A stretch of DNA of 64,000 nucleotides from JAWKVD01 sp041398225. GTDB taxonomy: Bacteria; Pseudomonadota; Alphaproteobacteria; Caulobacterales; Hyphomonadaceae. Position 1 is the stretch's first letter. Each line of letters begins with the position of its first letter. Positions 1 through 8,941 of this stretch are shown here, piece after piece. Made by a program: the position numbers and the translations under genes. Under the pieces are notes generated by a model that did not search any database, was not told the DNA's origin, and saw only the letters and a list, made by a program, of their open reading frames with translations. The stretch is from assembly GCA_041398225.1 (NCBI GenBank), contig JAWKVD010000003.1, positions 186,001 to 250,000 on the forward strand, given 5' to 3'.

Positions 1-420
1 CTCGCAGCGCTGATTGCGATTGTCCCACAGGCCCAGAAGCTTCAACAGCGCCTCGGCGCGCGTCTGCGCCTCCTGCGCCGGAATTCCCCACAGGCCGGCG
101 ACGAATTCGAGATACTCCCATGCCGACAGCTTGTCGTAGAGCAGGGGTTCGTCCGGCAGCCAGGCGATCATGCGCTTTGCGGCGTTGGGATCGCTCACGG
201 CGTCCACGCCGAACACCTCGATCGCGCCGGCGTCCGGCGCCAGAAGGCCCGCGATCATGCGCAGCGTGGTCGTCTTGCCCGCCCCGTTGGGGCCCAGAAG
301 CGCGTAGATCTCGCCGCTGCGCACCGTGAAGGCGACGCCGTCGACGGCGACCTTTTCGTCATAGGACTTGCGCAGGCCCGAAACCGTCAGGGCGGCGGCG
401 TGCGAGGTGTCTGATGTCAT
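1..420 (-). CDS. ABC transporter ATP-binding protein (partial, cut by window edge)
   Basis: This is the N-terminal 140 residues of an ABC ATPase read leftwards from an ATG at 420; the rest lies outside the window. The Walker A motif GPNGAGKTT is clear, preceded by the usual first strand with an A-loop tyrosine (GLRKSY). The sequence then runs through GLLAPDAGAIEVFG and a Q-loop-region stretch (IAWLPDEPLLYDKLSAWEYL), the style of ABC-2 or export-type ATPases that end in -LWGIP-. The signature and Walker B motifs are not in the window, so substrate and direction of transport cannot be assigned. The usual partner permease would lie to the left. The ATPase identity is secure; the subfamily is inference. 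Confidence 0.9.
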   Translation of the reverse strand, partial: MTSDTSHAAALTVSGLRKSYDEKVAVDGVAFTVRSGEIYALLGPNGAGKTTTLRMIAGLLAPDAGAIEVFGVDAVSDPNAAKRMIAWLPDEPLLYDKLSAWEYLEFVAGLWGIPAQEAQTRAEALLKLLGLWDNRNQRCE

Positions 421-535
421 GCGTCGGGTCCCTCTGTGACAGGGCTACCCGAACATATGTGAAGGCGAACTGAAGGCGTCCACCCCAATTGAGCGCGCAG
501 AGGGGCGGGCGACGCCCCGTCCGCGCGCCTTCAGA

Positions 536-1222
536 TCACTCGACGGATACGCTCGCGCCGAGCGACTTTTCCTGGTCGACCGTCTTCGGGCTGCCGAATA
601 TGCGGATCGACGATCCCACGCCGGCCTCAACCTGCGCCGTCTCGCTGGCGTAGACCTTGAGAGACGAGCCGGCCTGTCCTTCGACGTCGACGGCCCGGCA
701 CTTCAGGTCGCGCGCATGGATTTCCGCGCCCGCATTGGCGTCGATGCGGAGCAGGTCGCAGGAGCCGGACGCCTCCAACGACACGCCGGCGTTGGCGTCC
801 ACCGTCACCGTCTTGGCCTTCAGTCCCGAAAATTCGGCCTTCACGCCGGCGTTGAGATCGAGCGCCAGATCGTCGACCGTGATGTTGTCGGCCGTGAAAC
901 TCACCCCGGCGTTGAGGTCCGCCAGCTCCAGCCTGGGTCCGGAAACGCGCACGATGTCCGTCTTCCGCGACTTGATCTTGGTGTTGCGCGGCCGTGAAAT
1001 CCGCAGCGTGTCGCCCTTCTCCTCGACGACCACTTTCGACAGGTCTTCGCTTTCCACCGTCACCGAGCGCTTTGACGACTGGGTGAAGATCACCTTGTAC
1101 CCGGCGTTGACGTCCAGCTTGGTGAACTGGCTGACAGGGTAGCTGCGGGTTTCCGCGAGGGCCGGCGAGGCGGCGCACAACGAGGCGCCCACGGCGGCGG
1201 CGAGGAGGGCGAAACGGGGCAT
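536..1222 (-). CDS. DUF2807 (GIN domain) secreted protein
   Basis: This 228-residue protein starts with a signal peptide that should be cleaved after SPALA (about residue 23). The rest is a repetitive right-handed beta-helix-like domain. Short strands recur with the phrase LNAGV/DANAGV (for example near residues 105, 127, 143 and 163), the pattern of the DUF2807 'head GIN' family, sometimes called putative auto-transporter adhesin. It is expected in the periplasm or on the cell surface; no enzymatic role is known for the family. The ATG at 1222 is followed at once by a good signal sequence and has an AGGA-like ribosome site upstream. It is read toward the ABC ATPase but is separated from it by about 115 bp. 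Confidence 0.85.
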   Translation of the reverse strand: MPRFALLAAAVGASLCAASPALAETRSYPVSQFTKLDVNAGYKVIFTQSSKRSVTVESEDLSKVVVEEKGDTLRISRPRNTKIKSRKTDIVRVSGPRLELADLNAGVSFTADNITVDDLALDLNAGVKAEFSGLKAKTVTVDANAGVSLEASGSCDLLRIDANAGAEIHARDLKCRAVDVEGQAGSSLKVYASETAQVEAGVGSSIRIFGSPKTVDQEKSLGASVSVE

Positions 1223-1416
1223 GGCGTGGTCCTTTGACGAGGCTTCTGATGCCTAGAGCCTGCGAGCACGCCCTTTGGATGTCAACTAATTAAATAGTTT
1301 CTAGACGTCAGCAAGAAATGTCGCGGCGCCGGCCGCGGGCGTCGTCGTGCGCGGCGGCCGACACGATTGGACCGCGAGTGGGCGATGCCAATGGACGACA
1401 AAGGCTTTGGAATGGC

Positions 1417-1444
1417 AAAGGCCGGGCGCGATCGCCCGGCCTTT
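1417..1444 (-). terminator. Stem-loop terminator downstream of the copper/heme protein gene
   Basis: A perfect 12-bp inverted repeat (AAAGGCCGGGCG, CGAT loop, CGCCCGGCCTTT) lies 40 bp beyond the stop codon of the leftward gene that ends at 1484. The stem is very GC-rich and ends in a three-T run on the minus strand, so it fits an intrinsic terminator with a short U tract. The 1223-1483 gap otherwise holds only an AT-rich patch near 1290. Confidence 0.7.
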
Positions 1445-1483
1445 CCAGATCGATGGTCAACCTGTGGCGGCGAAGGCCGCCGT

Positions 1484-3481
1484 CTACTTGCCGACGCTCT
1501 GTTCGGATTCGGCGTCACGGATGCGGCGGTTCATCATCTTGGAGATCGGCGCAAGCTCGGCTCCGGCGAGTTCGCCGTCCTTGTCCGCGTCCATCTTGTC
1601 GAACTGGATCTTGATCATGCCGCCGATGCGGCCGCGCAGTTCGCTCTTCTGAACCTTTCCGTCGATGTTGGAGTCGAGCATGCCCAGCACGCGCGAGGCG
1701 TTCAGCTCGTCCATATAGGCGGGCTTCTGGTTCTGCACGGTCTCGTCGTCCCAGCGGAACGACACGGCGGTGTACTGCATCTCCTCCCACGACTGCTCGC
1801 CCCAGCGCACCGTGATGGTCGGGTCGGGGTTGGCCGGATTGTTGGCCGAGTTGTCGTACTGGTAGCGCGTGATCAGCTTGGTGCCCGCCGGTATCTTGAT
1901 CGGTTCGGCGAATTCATAGCCGCGCTGCCAGTTGAAGTCGTATTTCGGCAGGGCGAGGATCATCTCCTCTTCCTGACCGGGGCGCTGCAGGAAGAAGCTG
2001 GCGTTCTCGCCGCGATAGTGCGCATGCGGGAAGACCGAGTACAGCGTCGCGTTCTCCGGGAAGGTCATGTAGGCGACCTCCTCGTGACGGGCTTCGCCGG
2101 GCGGAATCTCGATGCCGGCGTTCAGCACCACCGCCGAGCGGCGCACCAGCTTGGGCGGCGCATCCTTGGGATAGAAGTAGAGGCCGACGCGCGTCACGTC
2201 CGTCGTGGCTTTGCCGTAAGGCGTATAGTGCATCTGGAAGCGCAGCTTCTGGCCCGGCTCCACCCAGACGCCGGAGGTCTCGGGATAGACCGTGGACTCG
2301 GCGCCCACCGCATAGCCGCCGACCGGCGAAAGCAGGTGGTGCACCGCCTGGCGGTCGCCGACATTCACCGTCGAGGCGCGCAGCCAGCGGCCTTCGGTCA
2401 GCGGGTTGTCGAGAACCGGGTTCTGATAGTCGACGACGCCCGACGCCGGAACGTCGAAGGCCGGCAGGGTCAGGATGAGATCGGGTTCGCCCAGCTCCCA
2501 TTCCGGCGCAGGCTTCACCTCGGCCTTCAGCGGGTCGGGGCCCGCATCGCGCGGCGCGCCCGCCTCGATCCAGTGAACGAGGGTCTTCTGGTCCGCGACC
2601 GAGAGGTTCATGTCGTTGGCGAACTGGCCGACATGCGGATCGGCGTTGTAGGGCGGCATCCGGTCGGTGCGGACAACTTCGCGGATCATCGGCGCGAAGC
2701 CTTTGACCATCTCATAGCTGTTGAGCGGGAAGGGGCCGATGCCGCCTTCGGTGTGACAGGCCGCGCAGTTCTCCGCGATGATCGGGGCGACCTCCTTGGT
2801 GTAGGAGATGTTGGCGAATTCGGCCCGGCGCGTGCGTTCCGGGAAGGCGATCATCGGGCTGTCGAGGCGCGCGCTCGCGGTCTTCACCGCCGCGCCGGCG
2901 ATCAGGCTGTCGACCGCGTCGGCCGCATAGCGCGCCTTCAGCGCCGCTTTCGGCTTGGGCGATTTGCCCGCAAGCCGGTTGTCGATCGGACCGGAGTAGG
3001 CGACCTCCCAGGTCTTCGGGTTGATCACGAAGGCTTCGGCGACGCGCGAAACGCCCAGGCTTTCGCCGATCAGCTGCGCGTCGTCGAGCAGCACCGGCAT
3101 GTCGAGGCCGAGGCCTTTCATGTCGGCGAGGATCTGCTTGCGTCCGGCCTCGGACGAGGACAGCAGGAACACCGGCACGTCCTTGGCGGCGTAGGTGTCG
3201 TTCAGGGATTTCAGCGCATCGGCCGCCGCCGCGATATAGCTCGAACCGGGCTCGTAGGAGACGATCACGATCGCGGGCGAGTTCTTGTAGTAGAACAGCT
3301 CGTGGCTCTTGGCGTGCTGATCGACCAGACGGAAATTCTCGGCTTTCTTGGCGGGGGTCACCTGTCCGGCCACGCCCGCGATGCTGGCGGTTTGCCCGTA
3401 GGCCGCGGCGCCCGCGAGCGCTCCGGCGACGGCGATGGCGGCTGCGCCCCCAAGGGCGGTGCTCAGGATCTTGGCTTTCAT
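1484..3481 (-). CDS. Secreted redoxin-like / c-type cytochrome / copper type II monooxygenase-like / EF-hand protein
   Basis: This 665-residue exported protein joins four parts. Residues 1-30 are a signal peptide. Residues about 45-195 resemble a thioredoxin/peroxiredoxin fold but have no cysteine where the catalytic one is expected (SYEPGSSYIAAA). Residues 225-310 form a class I cytochrome c with CAACH at 239-243 and a possible axial Met in RMPPY (275). Residues about 330-575 resemble the peptidylglycine/dopamine monooxygenase fold, with a ligand-like HH pair (381-382), MH (418), HAH (486-488) and EEM (Met568). Two EF-hand loops close the protein (603-614 and 631-642). The ATG at 3481 follows GGGGAGAG and fits the signal peptide better than upstream in-frame starts. 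The gene is divergent from a TonB receptor. Substrate is unknown; copper hydroxylase activity is inference. Confidence 0.8.
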   Translation of the reverse strand: MKAKILSTALGGAAAIAVAGALAGAAAYGQTASIAGVAGQVTPAKKAENFRLVDQHAKSHELFYYKNSPAIVIVSYEPGSSYIAAAADALKSLNDTYAAKDVPVFLLSSSEAGRKQILADMKGLGLDMPVLLDDAQLIGESLGVSRVAEAFVINPKTWEVAYSGPIDNRLAGKSPKPKAALKARYAADAVDSLIAGAAVKTASARLDSPMIAFPERTRRAEFANISYTKEVAPIIAENCAACHTEGGIGPFPLNSYEMVKGFAPMIREVVRTDRMPPYNADPHVGQFANDMNLSVADQKTLVHWIEAGAPRDAGPDPLKAEVKPAPEWELGEPDLILTLPAFDVPASGVVDYQNPVLDNPLTEGRWLRASTVNVGDRQAVHHLLSPVGGYAVGAESTVYPETSGVWVEPGQKLRFQMHYTPYGKATTDVTRVGLYFYPKDAPPKLVRRSAVVLNAGIEIPPGEARHEEVAYMTFPENATLYSVFPHAHYRGENASFFLQRPGQEEEMILALPKYDFNWQRGYEFAEPIKIPAGTKLITRYQYDNSANNPANPDPTITVRWGEQSWEEMQYTAVSFRWDDETVQNQKPAYMDELNASRVLGMLDSNIDGKVQKSELRGRIGGMIKIQFDKMDADKDGELAGAELAPISKMMNRRIRDAESEQSVGK

Positions 3482-3747
3482 GTCATCTCTCCCCGGACCC
3501 CGTGCCCCGGACACCGCCACGCGGCGCCTGCTGGACTGAATCCGTTCTTGTTTTTGGAGAGCTCGCCGGTCAGGGCGCGCCCCCACCTCTGACCGGGACG
3601 ATACCGTGATGGGCGAAACGCCGCAAATCGCAGGTTCCGTCGCTCGATCACGTGTTCGTTGACGCCGCTTCGGGGCCGGTCGCCGGACCGCATCTTCCGC
3701 CGACGGGCGGCGCTGACACGAAGTTGTTCAGAATCTGTCGCAAAACC

Positions 3748-3763
3748 TTGCCGTGCGCGGCAA
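3748..3763. promoter_or_regulatory. Palindrome in the divergent promoter region
   Basis: The perfect inverted repeat TTGCCG-TGCG-CGGCAA lies in the 352-bp gap between the leftward copper/heme gene and the rightward TonB receptor, about 70 bp before the receptor start. A short dyad in a divergent promoter is a typical place for a repressor or activator. No regulator gene lies next to it and I do not recognise the motif, so this is only a candidate operator. Confidence 0.3.
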
Positions 3764-3833
3764 TGATCTTGCCGCTAGGTAAGCCCCACACAGACATCAT
3801 CGACTCGGTTCGGGGTTCTAGGGGATCATCGCT

Positions 3834-6431
3834 ATGACTAATCTGAGACGTGCGGCCAGCACGATTGCGATCGGCTGGGCGGTCCTCGGCGTGCACGCCT
3901 TTGCACAGGAGGCGGCGCCTGCGCAGACGCAGGAGGATGCGCCCGAACGAGCGATCGAAACCATCGTCATTACGGGTGAAAAGGTCGACCAGGACCTCCA
4001 GAAGACCGTGTCTTCGGTCGCCGTCGTGGGCGGTGAGCAGATCGAGACCGAGGGTCTGACCTCGATCGCGGACGCCTTCAACTACATCGCCAACGTCAAC
4101 ATGGGGAATACGGGCGGCGGTTTCTCGATCCGCGGCATCCCGTTCGACAACCTGCTGGGCGCGGGTTCGGCGCCGCTGGCGCAGATCTATGTCGACGACG
4201 CCACGATGGGCGATCAGGCGACGCGCTTCAACGCCGACCAGATGTGGGATATCGCGCAGATCGAGGTGCTGCGTGGCGCTCAGTCAACCGTGCAGGGCCG
4301 CAACGCTCTGGCCGGCGCCGTCGTGATCCGCACTCAGGATCCGACCTATGAGTGGACCGGCAAGGCCCGCGTGCTCGGCGAGACCTTCGACAACGGCACG
4401 GCCTATACGGCCTCTGTCGCCGGCGGCGGCCCGATCATCGACGACGTGCTGGCCTTCCGCATCGCGGCGGAGCGCGCCGAGAACGACGGCTACACCACGA
4501 ACCCGGTGCGCGGCCTCGACCAGGCGGACTTCAACGACCACTCGCAGATTCGCGCCAAGCTCCTGTTCGAGCCGACCTCGCGCATCCGCAGCCTGTTCAC
4601 CTTCGCCTATTCGGACGCCTGGGTGGCGCACGGCGTTTCCGACCGCCGCACGCGCGACGCCAACGGCTTCACCAATATCGACGACATCGTTCCGGGCCGC
4701 GAATCGCTGCGCCAGAGCCAGGAGAACGTGCCGGACTACAACCAGAGCACGCTTTACGACTATGTGCTGCGCACCGACTGGGAAGCGACCGACGCGCTGA
4801 CGTTCACCATGATCAACTCCTACAGCCGCGAGCTGATCCAGGAGAAGATCGACACGGACAGCGCCAATCTCGATCCTTCGATCTTCCCGCAGGATCCGTT
4901 CGAGATCCCGAACCCCTACAACATTCCGCACGTGCGTTCGGGCCTGTACACCTTCGAACCGGCGGGCACCCAGTACGAGGACGTCCGGATCAAGACCGAG
5001 GAAATCACCGCCTCATGGGACAATGGCGGCAAGTTCCGCGGCCTCGCCGGCGCCTACTACGCTGGTTCGCAGGAGCGTGAATACAACTTCACGCCGGGCC
5101 TCCAGCTGGGTCTCCACGACATCGTCGACGGCGCCACGCGGTCCTCGGTGGAGGACGGGCTGGTCGCCAACCTCGGGCCCCTGCGCGGCATTCCCGCTCC
5201 GGGCAACCCGGTGGCCGGCATCCCCGCCGGGCCGGAAGGCGATGCGGCGTTCAACGCCTTCGTCAACGGCGCGACCGATCTGATCGAAGGCGCGATCAAG
5301 GGCAACTACTCCGACATCGGCGCCTTTCTGGCGATGACCTCCGAGCCGCTCGATGTCGAGAACTTCGCGCTCTATGCGCGCGGTGAATACGACATCACCG
5401 ACAAGCTGACGGTGGGTCTCGGCGTGCGTTACGACAACGAGCGCCAGACCGAAGGCCTCATCCTCAGCGGCGACCCGCTGGGCATGCCCAACCCGGCCGC
5501 GCCCACGCTGCCCGCCGGTTTCCCGGCGGCGTTCATTCCCTTCGTCCAGGCCTCGCTGGCCGGCGTGAACGCGGCGTTCGACGACAACCTCATGGAAGCC
5601 GAGACCGAGTCGAAGCAGCGCTTCGAAGCGGTGCTGCCGTCGGGCTTCATCCGCTACAACTTCGATGAAGACCGGTCGCTGGCCTTCTCGATGCGGCGGG
5701 GCTACCGCGCCGGCGGCGCGGACCTCAACATCGTGCGGCAGTTCGTGTCGACCTTCGATCCGGAATACACGACGAACTACGAGCTGGCCTTCCGCTCCTA
5801 CTGGTTCAACCACGCGCTGCGTTTGAACGGCAACGTGTTCTACACCGACTGGACGGACCAGCAGCTGGTGGTTTCGCTCTCCACCCTTCAGCAGGACGAG
5901 ATCGGCTTCAACGTCGGCAAGTCCAATCTGCAGGGCTTCGAGGTCGAAGCGATGTGGGATCTGACCGACGACCTGTCGGTGCAGGGCGTGCTCGGCCACA
6001 CCAAGACCGAGTTCGAGGGGTTCGACTCGGCGCTGGCCGAGGCGGTGATCTCGGCCCAGAAGCTGACGGCTCCGATCAACCTGGAAGAAACGCTGGCCGC
6101 GTTCAGCGGCAAAACGTTCGGCTTCGCTCCGGAATGGACCGGCGCCGTCCGATTCATCTACGACAACCATAACGGCCTTTTCGGCACCCTGGGCGTCACC
6201 TACGAGGGCGAGAGCTACGTCAACAACTCCAACCGCACCTCGCCGACCTTCCTGAACAACGACGCTCGCGCGCTGGTGAACCTGACCGTCGGGTACGACT
6301 TCGGGAACTATGTGGTCTCGTTCATCGGTCATAACCTGACGGACGAGGAATATGTGGCCTCGGGCGGCAATGAGCGGGTGCGCCTGGGCGCACCGCGCGT
6401 GCTCGGCGTGCAGCTTCAGACCAAGTTCTGA
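3834..6431 (+). CDS. TonB-dependent outer membrane receptor
   Basis: This 865-residue protein has a signal peptide (cleavage after GVHAFA, about residue 24) and a TonB-box-like stretch (IETIVITGEK) at about 42-51. A plug domain follows (FSIRGIPFDN; IEVLRGAQSTVQGRNALAG). A long beta-barrel ends in the TonB receptor C-terminal pattern, with the final residues VQLQTKF ending in Phe. It should take up a bound ligand across the outer membrane using TonB-ExbBD energy. No ligand-specific domain is visible. The neighbour on the divergent strand is a copper/heme oxidoreductase-like secreted protein, so a metal- or cofactor-linked substrate is possible but unproven. The ATG at 3834 fits the signal peptide. 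Confidence 0.9.
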   Translation: MTNLRRAASTIAIGWAVLGVHAFAQEAAPAQTQEDAPERAIETIVITGEKVDQDLQKTVSSVAVVGGEQIETEGLTSIADAFNYIANVNMGNTGGGFSIRGIPFDNLLGAGSAPLAQIYVDDATMGDQATRFNADQMWDIAQIEVLRGAQSTVQGRNALAGAVVIRTQDPTYEWTGKARVLGETFDNGTAYTASVAGGGPIIDDVLAFRIAAERAENDGYTTNPVRGLDQADFNDHSQIRAKLLFEPTSRIRSLFTFAYSDAWVAHGVSDRRTRDANGFTNIDDIVPGRESLRQSQENVPDYNQSTLYDYVLRTDWEATDALTFTMINSYSRELIQEKIDTDSANLDPSIFPQDPFEIPNPYNIPHVRSGLYTFEPAGTQYEDVRIKTEEITASWDNGGKFRGLAGAYYAGSQEREYNFTPGLQLGLHDIVDGATRSSVEDGLVANLGPLRGIPAPGNPVAGIPAGPEGDAAFNAFVNGATDLIEGAIKGNYSDIGAFLAMTSEPLDVENFALYARGEYDITDKLTVGLGVRYDNERQTEGLILSGDPLGMPNPAAPTLPAGFPAAFIPFVQASLAGVNAAFDDNLMEAETESKQRFEAVLPSGFIRYNFDEDRSLAFSMRRGYRAGGADLNIVRQFVSTFDPEYTTNYELAFRSYWFNHALRLNGNVFYTDWTDQQLVVSLSTLQQDEIGFNVGKSNLQGFEVEAMWDLTDDLSVQGVLGHTKTEFEGFDSALAEAVISAQKLTAPINLEETLAAFSGKTFGFAPEWTGAVRFIYDNHNGLFGTLGVTYEGESYVNNSNRTSPTFLNNDARALVNLTVGYDFGNYVVSFIGHNLTDEEYVASGGNERVRLGAPRVLGVQLQTKF

Positions 6432-6467
6432 GGCTGGCGTCCGGGGAGACGGACCAAATCTTTGGGG

Positions 6468-6500
6468 CGGCCCGGCTCCGGTTGTTCCGGCGCCGGGCCG
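6468..6500 (+). terminator. Stem-loop after the TonB receptor
   Basis: Nine-base arms CGGCCCGGC (6468-6476) and GCCGGGCCG (6492-6500) enclose a 15-base loop, 36 bp after the receptor stop codon. The following bases are only moderately T-rich. This is a plausible terminator in the 306-bp gap before the next gene; nothing else stands out in that gap. Confidence 0.5.
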
Positions 6501-6737
6501 TCCGCATTCGTTTCGGGCGCCGTTGGGAGCCAGAAACCGCTGGAGTTTGAGCGGGTTCTGCGGTGGAAGCTCTCCGGCGCGCCTCGAGGCCCCGTGCTGC
6601 GATGGACTCAGGCGCTGCTGCCGAACAGGTGTTGGACAGCAGCCGCGGGCGGTTTTATGCTTTCCCCGGAACGGCCGGCCCCGAGCGGTCGGCCTGAGCG
6701 GCCGGAGGCGAGCCGGCAGGCAGGAGTTCGGGCGCGT

Positions 6738-7217
6738 ATGCGCGAAGAGGGTCACAATCCGGAAGCGCCGGCGGTCGCGGCCGTCCACGTGGGGGGCGCC
6801 CGAGGCGAGGGCGGCGACCCGCGCGCCATGCTGCGCGCAATTCTCGAGAAGAAGCGCACCTCCGACAATCGGGTCTGCGGTCTGGCGTTCGCCTTCTGGC
6901 TGTTGTCGACCGTGGTCCTGCTGGCGGCCATCGGGGCGCTGATCTTCCAGCAGGACGCCGAGAACGTCCCGATCATCGCCGAACTGGTCCATCTGAATTC
7001 GAACACGCTGCAATGGATCGCCACGGCCTGCGCGATCCTGTCGAGCGCGCTGTTCATGAACTACATGAAGCTGCGGCAGGAGCAGACCAAGCACACCTTC
7101 CTGCTGGTGCTTGTGATGGAAGGAAGCGTCAAGGAAGCCGCGACGCTGTTGTTCGGCGATCAGCACAAGACCGGCATGCTGGACGCTGCGGCTGAGGTGA
7201 TCGGAGCGCTGCAGTAA
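6738..7217 (+). CDS. Two-helix inner membrane protein, unknown
   Basis: I do not recognise a family. The predicted 159-residue protein has a charged N-terminal segment, two likely transmembrane helices (about residues 47-69, and 86-103 around WIATACAILSSALF) and a cytoplasmic C-terminal tail. The open frame extends further upstream (to 6462), but that part reads like untranslated GC-rich sequence. The ATG at 6738 has an AGGAG upstream, at a slightly long spacing. It is followed 54 bp later by another unknown membrane protein on the same strand, and the two are probably co-transcribed. Start choice is uncertain. Confidence 0.6.
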   Translation: MREEGHNPEAPAVAAVHVGGARGEGGDPRAMLRAILEKKRTSDNRVCGLAFAFWLLSTVVLLAAIGALIFQQDAENVPIIAELVHLNSNTLQWIATACAILSSALFMNYMKLRQEQTKHTFLLVLVMEGSVKEAATLLFGDQHKTGMLDAAAEVIGALQ

Positions 7218-7271
7218 TTTCGAACGCCGGCGCAGACCGGCGGCGCGCGCAAGAGGGCGTAAGAGGGACAG

Positions 7272-8906
7272 ATGAACGACACCCCGAAACCGGGCCCAGC
7301 CGACGCCGGGGCGGCGCAGACCAGCGCCGCCGCGCGCATGCTGATCGAGGAGATGCAGCGCGAGCGCCGCTCGTTCTGGGGCATTCTTGCGGTCTTCTTC
7401 CTGCTGCTTGCGGGCATCGGCGCGCTGATCATCTACACCACCTACCGGGTGACGACCGGCGAGTATGACTCGCGCCGCCAGCAATTCCTCAACATGGGCG
7501 CGAGCGCCGAGGCCCTGACCGGCCTGCTCAACCAGCAGAACACCGCCTCGATCGAGCAGAAGCGTCTCGAGCGCGAGCAGATCGCCGCCCAGCGGATGAT
7601 CGGCGTCAACGTCGCGACCCGCAACGGCTCCACCGTCAAATACGTGCCGCACGCGCTCGACTTCGCGCGCCGGCATTTCATGGGCGAGCCGCTCAACATG
7701 TCGAGCGGCAGCGTCGTGGCGGCGGTGCTCGAACTCGGCGCCGCCGAAGCCTCGCCGCTCTCCGGCGACGACCGCACGCTTCTGCGCGCGGCCATGGCCG
7801 ACTGGACGCAGGACGACGCCACGCTGGAGACGCTCGCCGGCCAGCTCGCCGATGTTCCCGTCGCGCGCGGCGATCACGCCATTTTCGGCCACATCGCCAA
7901 GGCCCGGTTGGCCTTCGATCGCGCCGCCGACATCGGCTATGACTGGGACGGCGCCTGCGCCGAGGCCGTCGCCGAGGTGAAGGCCGCGCAGGAGGCCGGC
8001 GCGATCGACCTTGCGCTGCGCTTCGAGGATCAGGGCCTGCCCGAGGCGGCGGGCCTCAATCTCGACTACTGGCAGGGCCAGTGCCTGCGCCGCCATGGCG
8101 ATACAAGGCCCGCGCTGGCGGCGTTCAACCGCATGCTGGCCTATGTGCGCGAGGCGGGCGATGCATTGCCCGACTCCAACCCGTTCAAGTTCCAAGCCTA
8201 TCACGGCGTCGGTACGGTGATGACGACCGCCATCGACGACCGCACCATGGCCCCCGAGGAGAAGGCCGCCTACATCGCCGACGCCAAGCTGCTGCTGGAG
8301 ACGGCGGCGAAGCTGCGCCGGGCCAACGGCGCCACCGAGACCGGAAGTTTCGGGTCGCTCGAGAACGTCTCCTTCCTTCTGTTCCGCGAGGACGAGCCGG
8401 AACGGCTGGTCGACGTTCTGGAGCACACCGGGTTCATCGACGAAAAAATCTCGATGACCTGGAACCTCGTTGCGCGACTGGCGGCGGCGCGCTCGCTGCT
8501 GTCCGAGGGCTTCCCGGCGGTCTTCGCGCGGCCCGACATGCAGGCGAAGTATGACGCCCTGGCCGACAAATACTCCGAGGGCGACCTCAAGCGCATCATG
8601 ACCGAAGCGCTGGCCAAGCTGTCGCGCCGCGATATTTCCGGCCTCGCCCAGATCGAGCTCAAGAAGCTCCTGGGACCGGACTACGCCCCGTCGGTCGACA
8701 TCGCCGCCCGCTGCGTCGAGTTGCGCGAGGCGTGCTTCTCGCTCGACCCGATGAAGGCCCCGGAAGCGGCGTCTGAGGCAACGCCCGAAACGGCGCCTGA
8801 ATCAGAGCCGGAAGCGGTCCCTGCAGCGGCGCCCGAAGCAACCCCCGAAGCAACCCCTGCAGCGGTCCCCGAGGCCGCGCCGGTCGCCGCCTCCGCCGAG
8901 GACTGA
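7272..8906 (+). CDS. Single-pass membrane protein with long soluble domain and Pro/Glu/Ala tail, unknown
   Basis: This 544-residue protein has a cytoplasmic N-terminus, one strong transmembrane helix (about residues 35-58, FWGILAVFFLLLAGIGALII) and a long, mostly helical soluble region that would lie in the periplasm. From about residue 495 to the end it is a low-complexity tail of repeated Pro-Glu-Ala-Thr units, built from short repeated codon blocks. The helical region has alternating Ala/Leu patterns reminiscent of TPR-type repeats, but I cannot confirm a TPR. The start has a good ribosome site (AGAGGGACAG before ATG). It probably forms an operon with the preceding small membrane protein. 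No function can be assigned. Confidence 0.7.
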   Translation: MNDTPKPGPADAGAAQTSAAARMLIEEMQRERRSFWGILAVFFLLLAGIGALIIYTTYRVTTGEYDSRRQQFLNMGASAEALTGLLNQQNTASIEQKRLEREQIAAQRMIGVNVATRNGSTVKYVPHALDFARRHFMGEPLNMSSGSVVAAVLELGAAEASPLSGDDRTLLRAAMADWTQDDATLETLAGQLADVPVARGDHAIFGHIAKARLAFDRAADIGYDWDGACAEAVAEVKAAQEAGAIDLALRFEDQGLPEAAGLNLDYWQGQCLRRHGDTRPALAAFNRMLAYVREAGDALPDSNPFKFQAYHGVGTVMTTAIDDRTMAPEEKAAYIADAKLLLETAAKLRRANGATETGSFGSLENVSFLLFREDEPERLVDVLEHTGFIDEKISMTWNLVARLAAARSLLSEGFPAVFARPDMQAKYDALADKYSEGDLKRIMTEALAKLSRRDISGLAQIELKKLLGPDYAPSVDIAARCVELREACFSLDPMKAPEAASEATPETAPESEPEAVPAAAPEATPEATPAAVPEAAPVAASAED

Positions 8907-8941
8907 AACCCCGCGCCGCGCGGCCAGCCTATGTGTCCGCT

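Noticed and set aside
5013..8426. Very long leftward open frame (over 1100 codons) opposite the TonB receptor and the following membrane genes
   Set aside because: It is rich in Arg, Gly, His, Val and Glu with no domain, and its codons are the mirror of GC-rich third positions in the real genes on the other strand.
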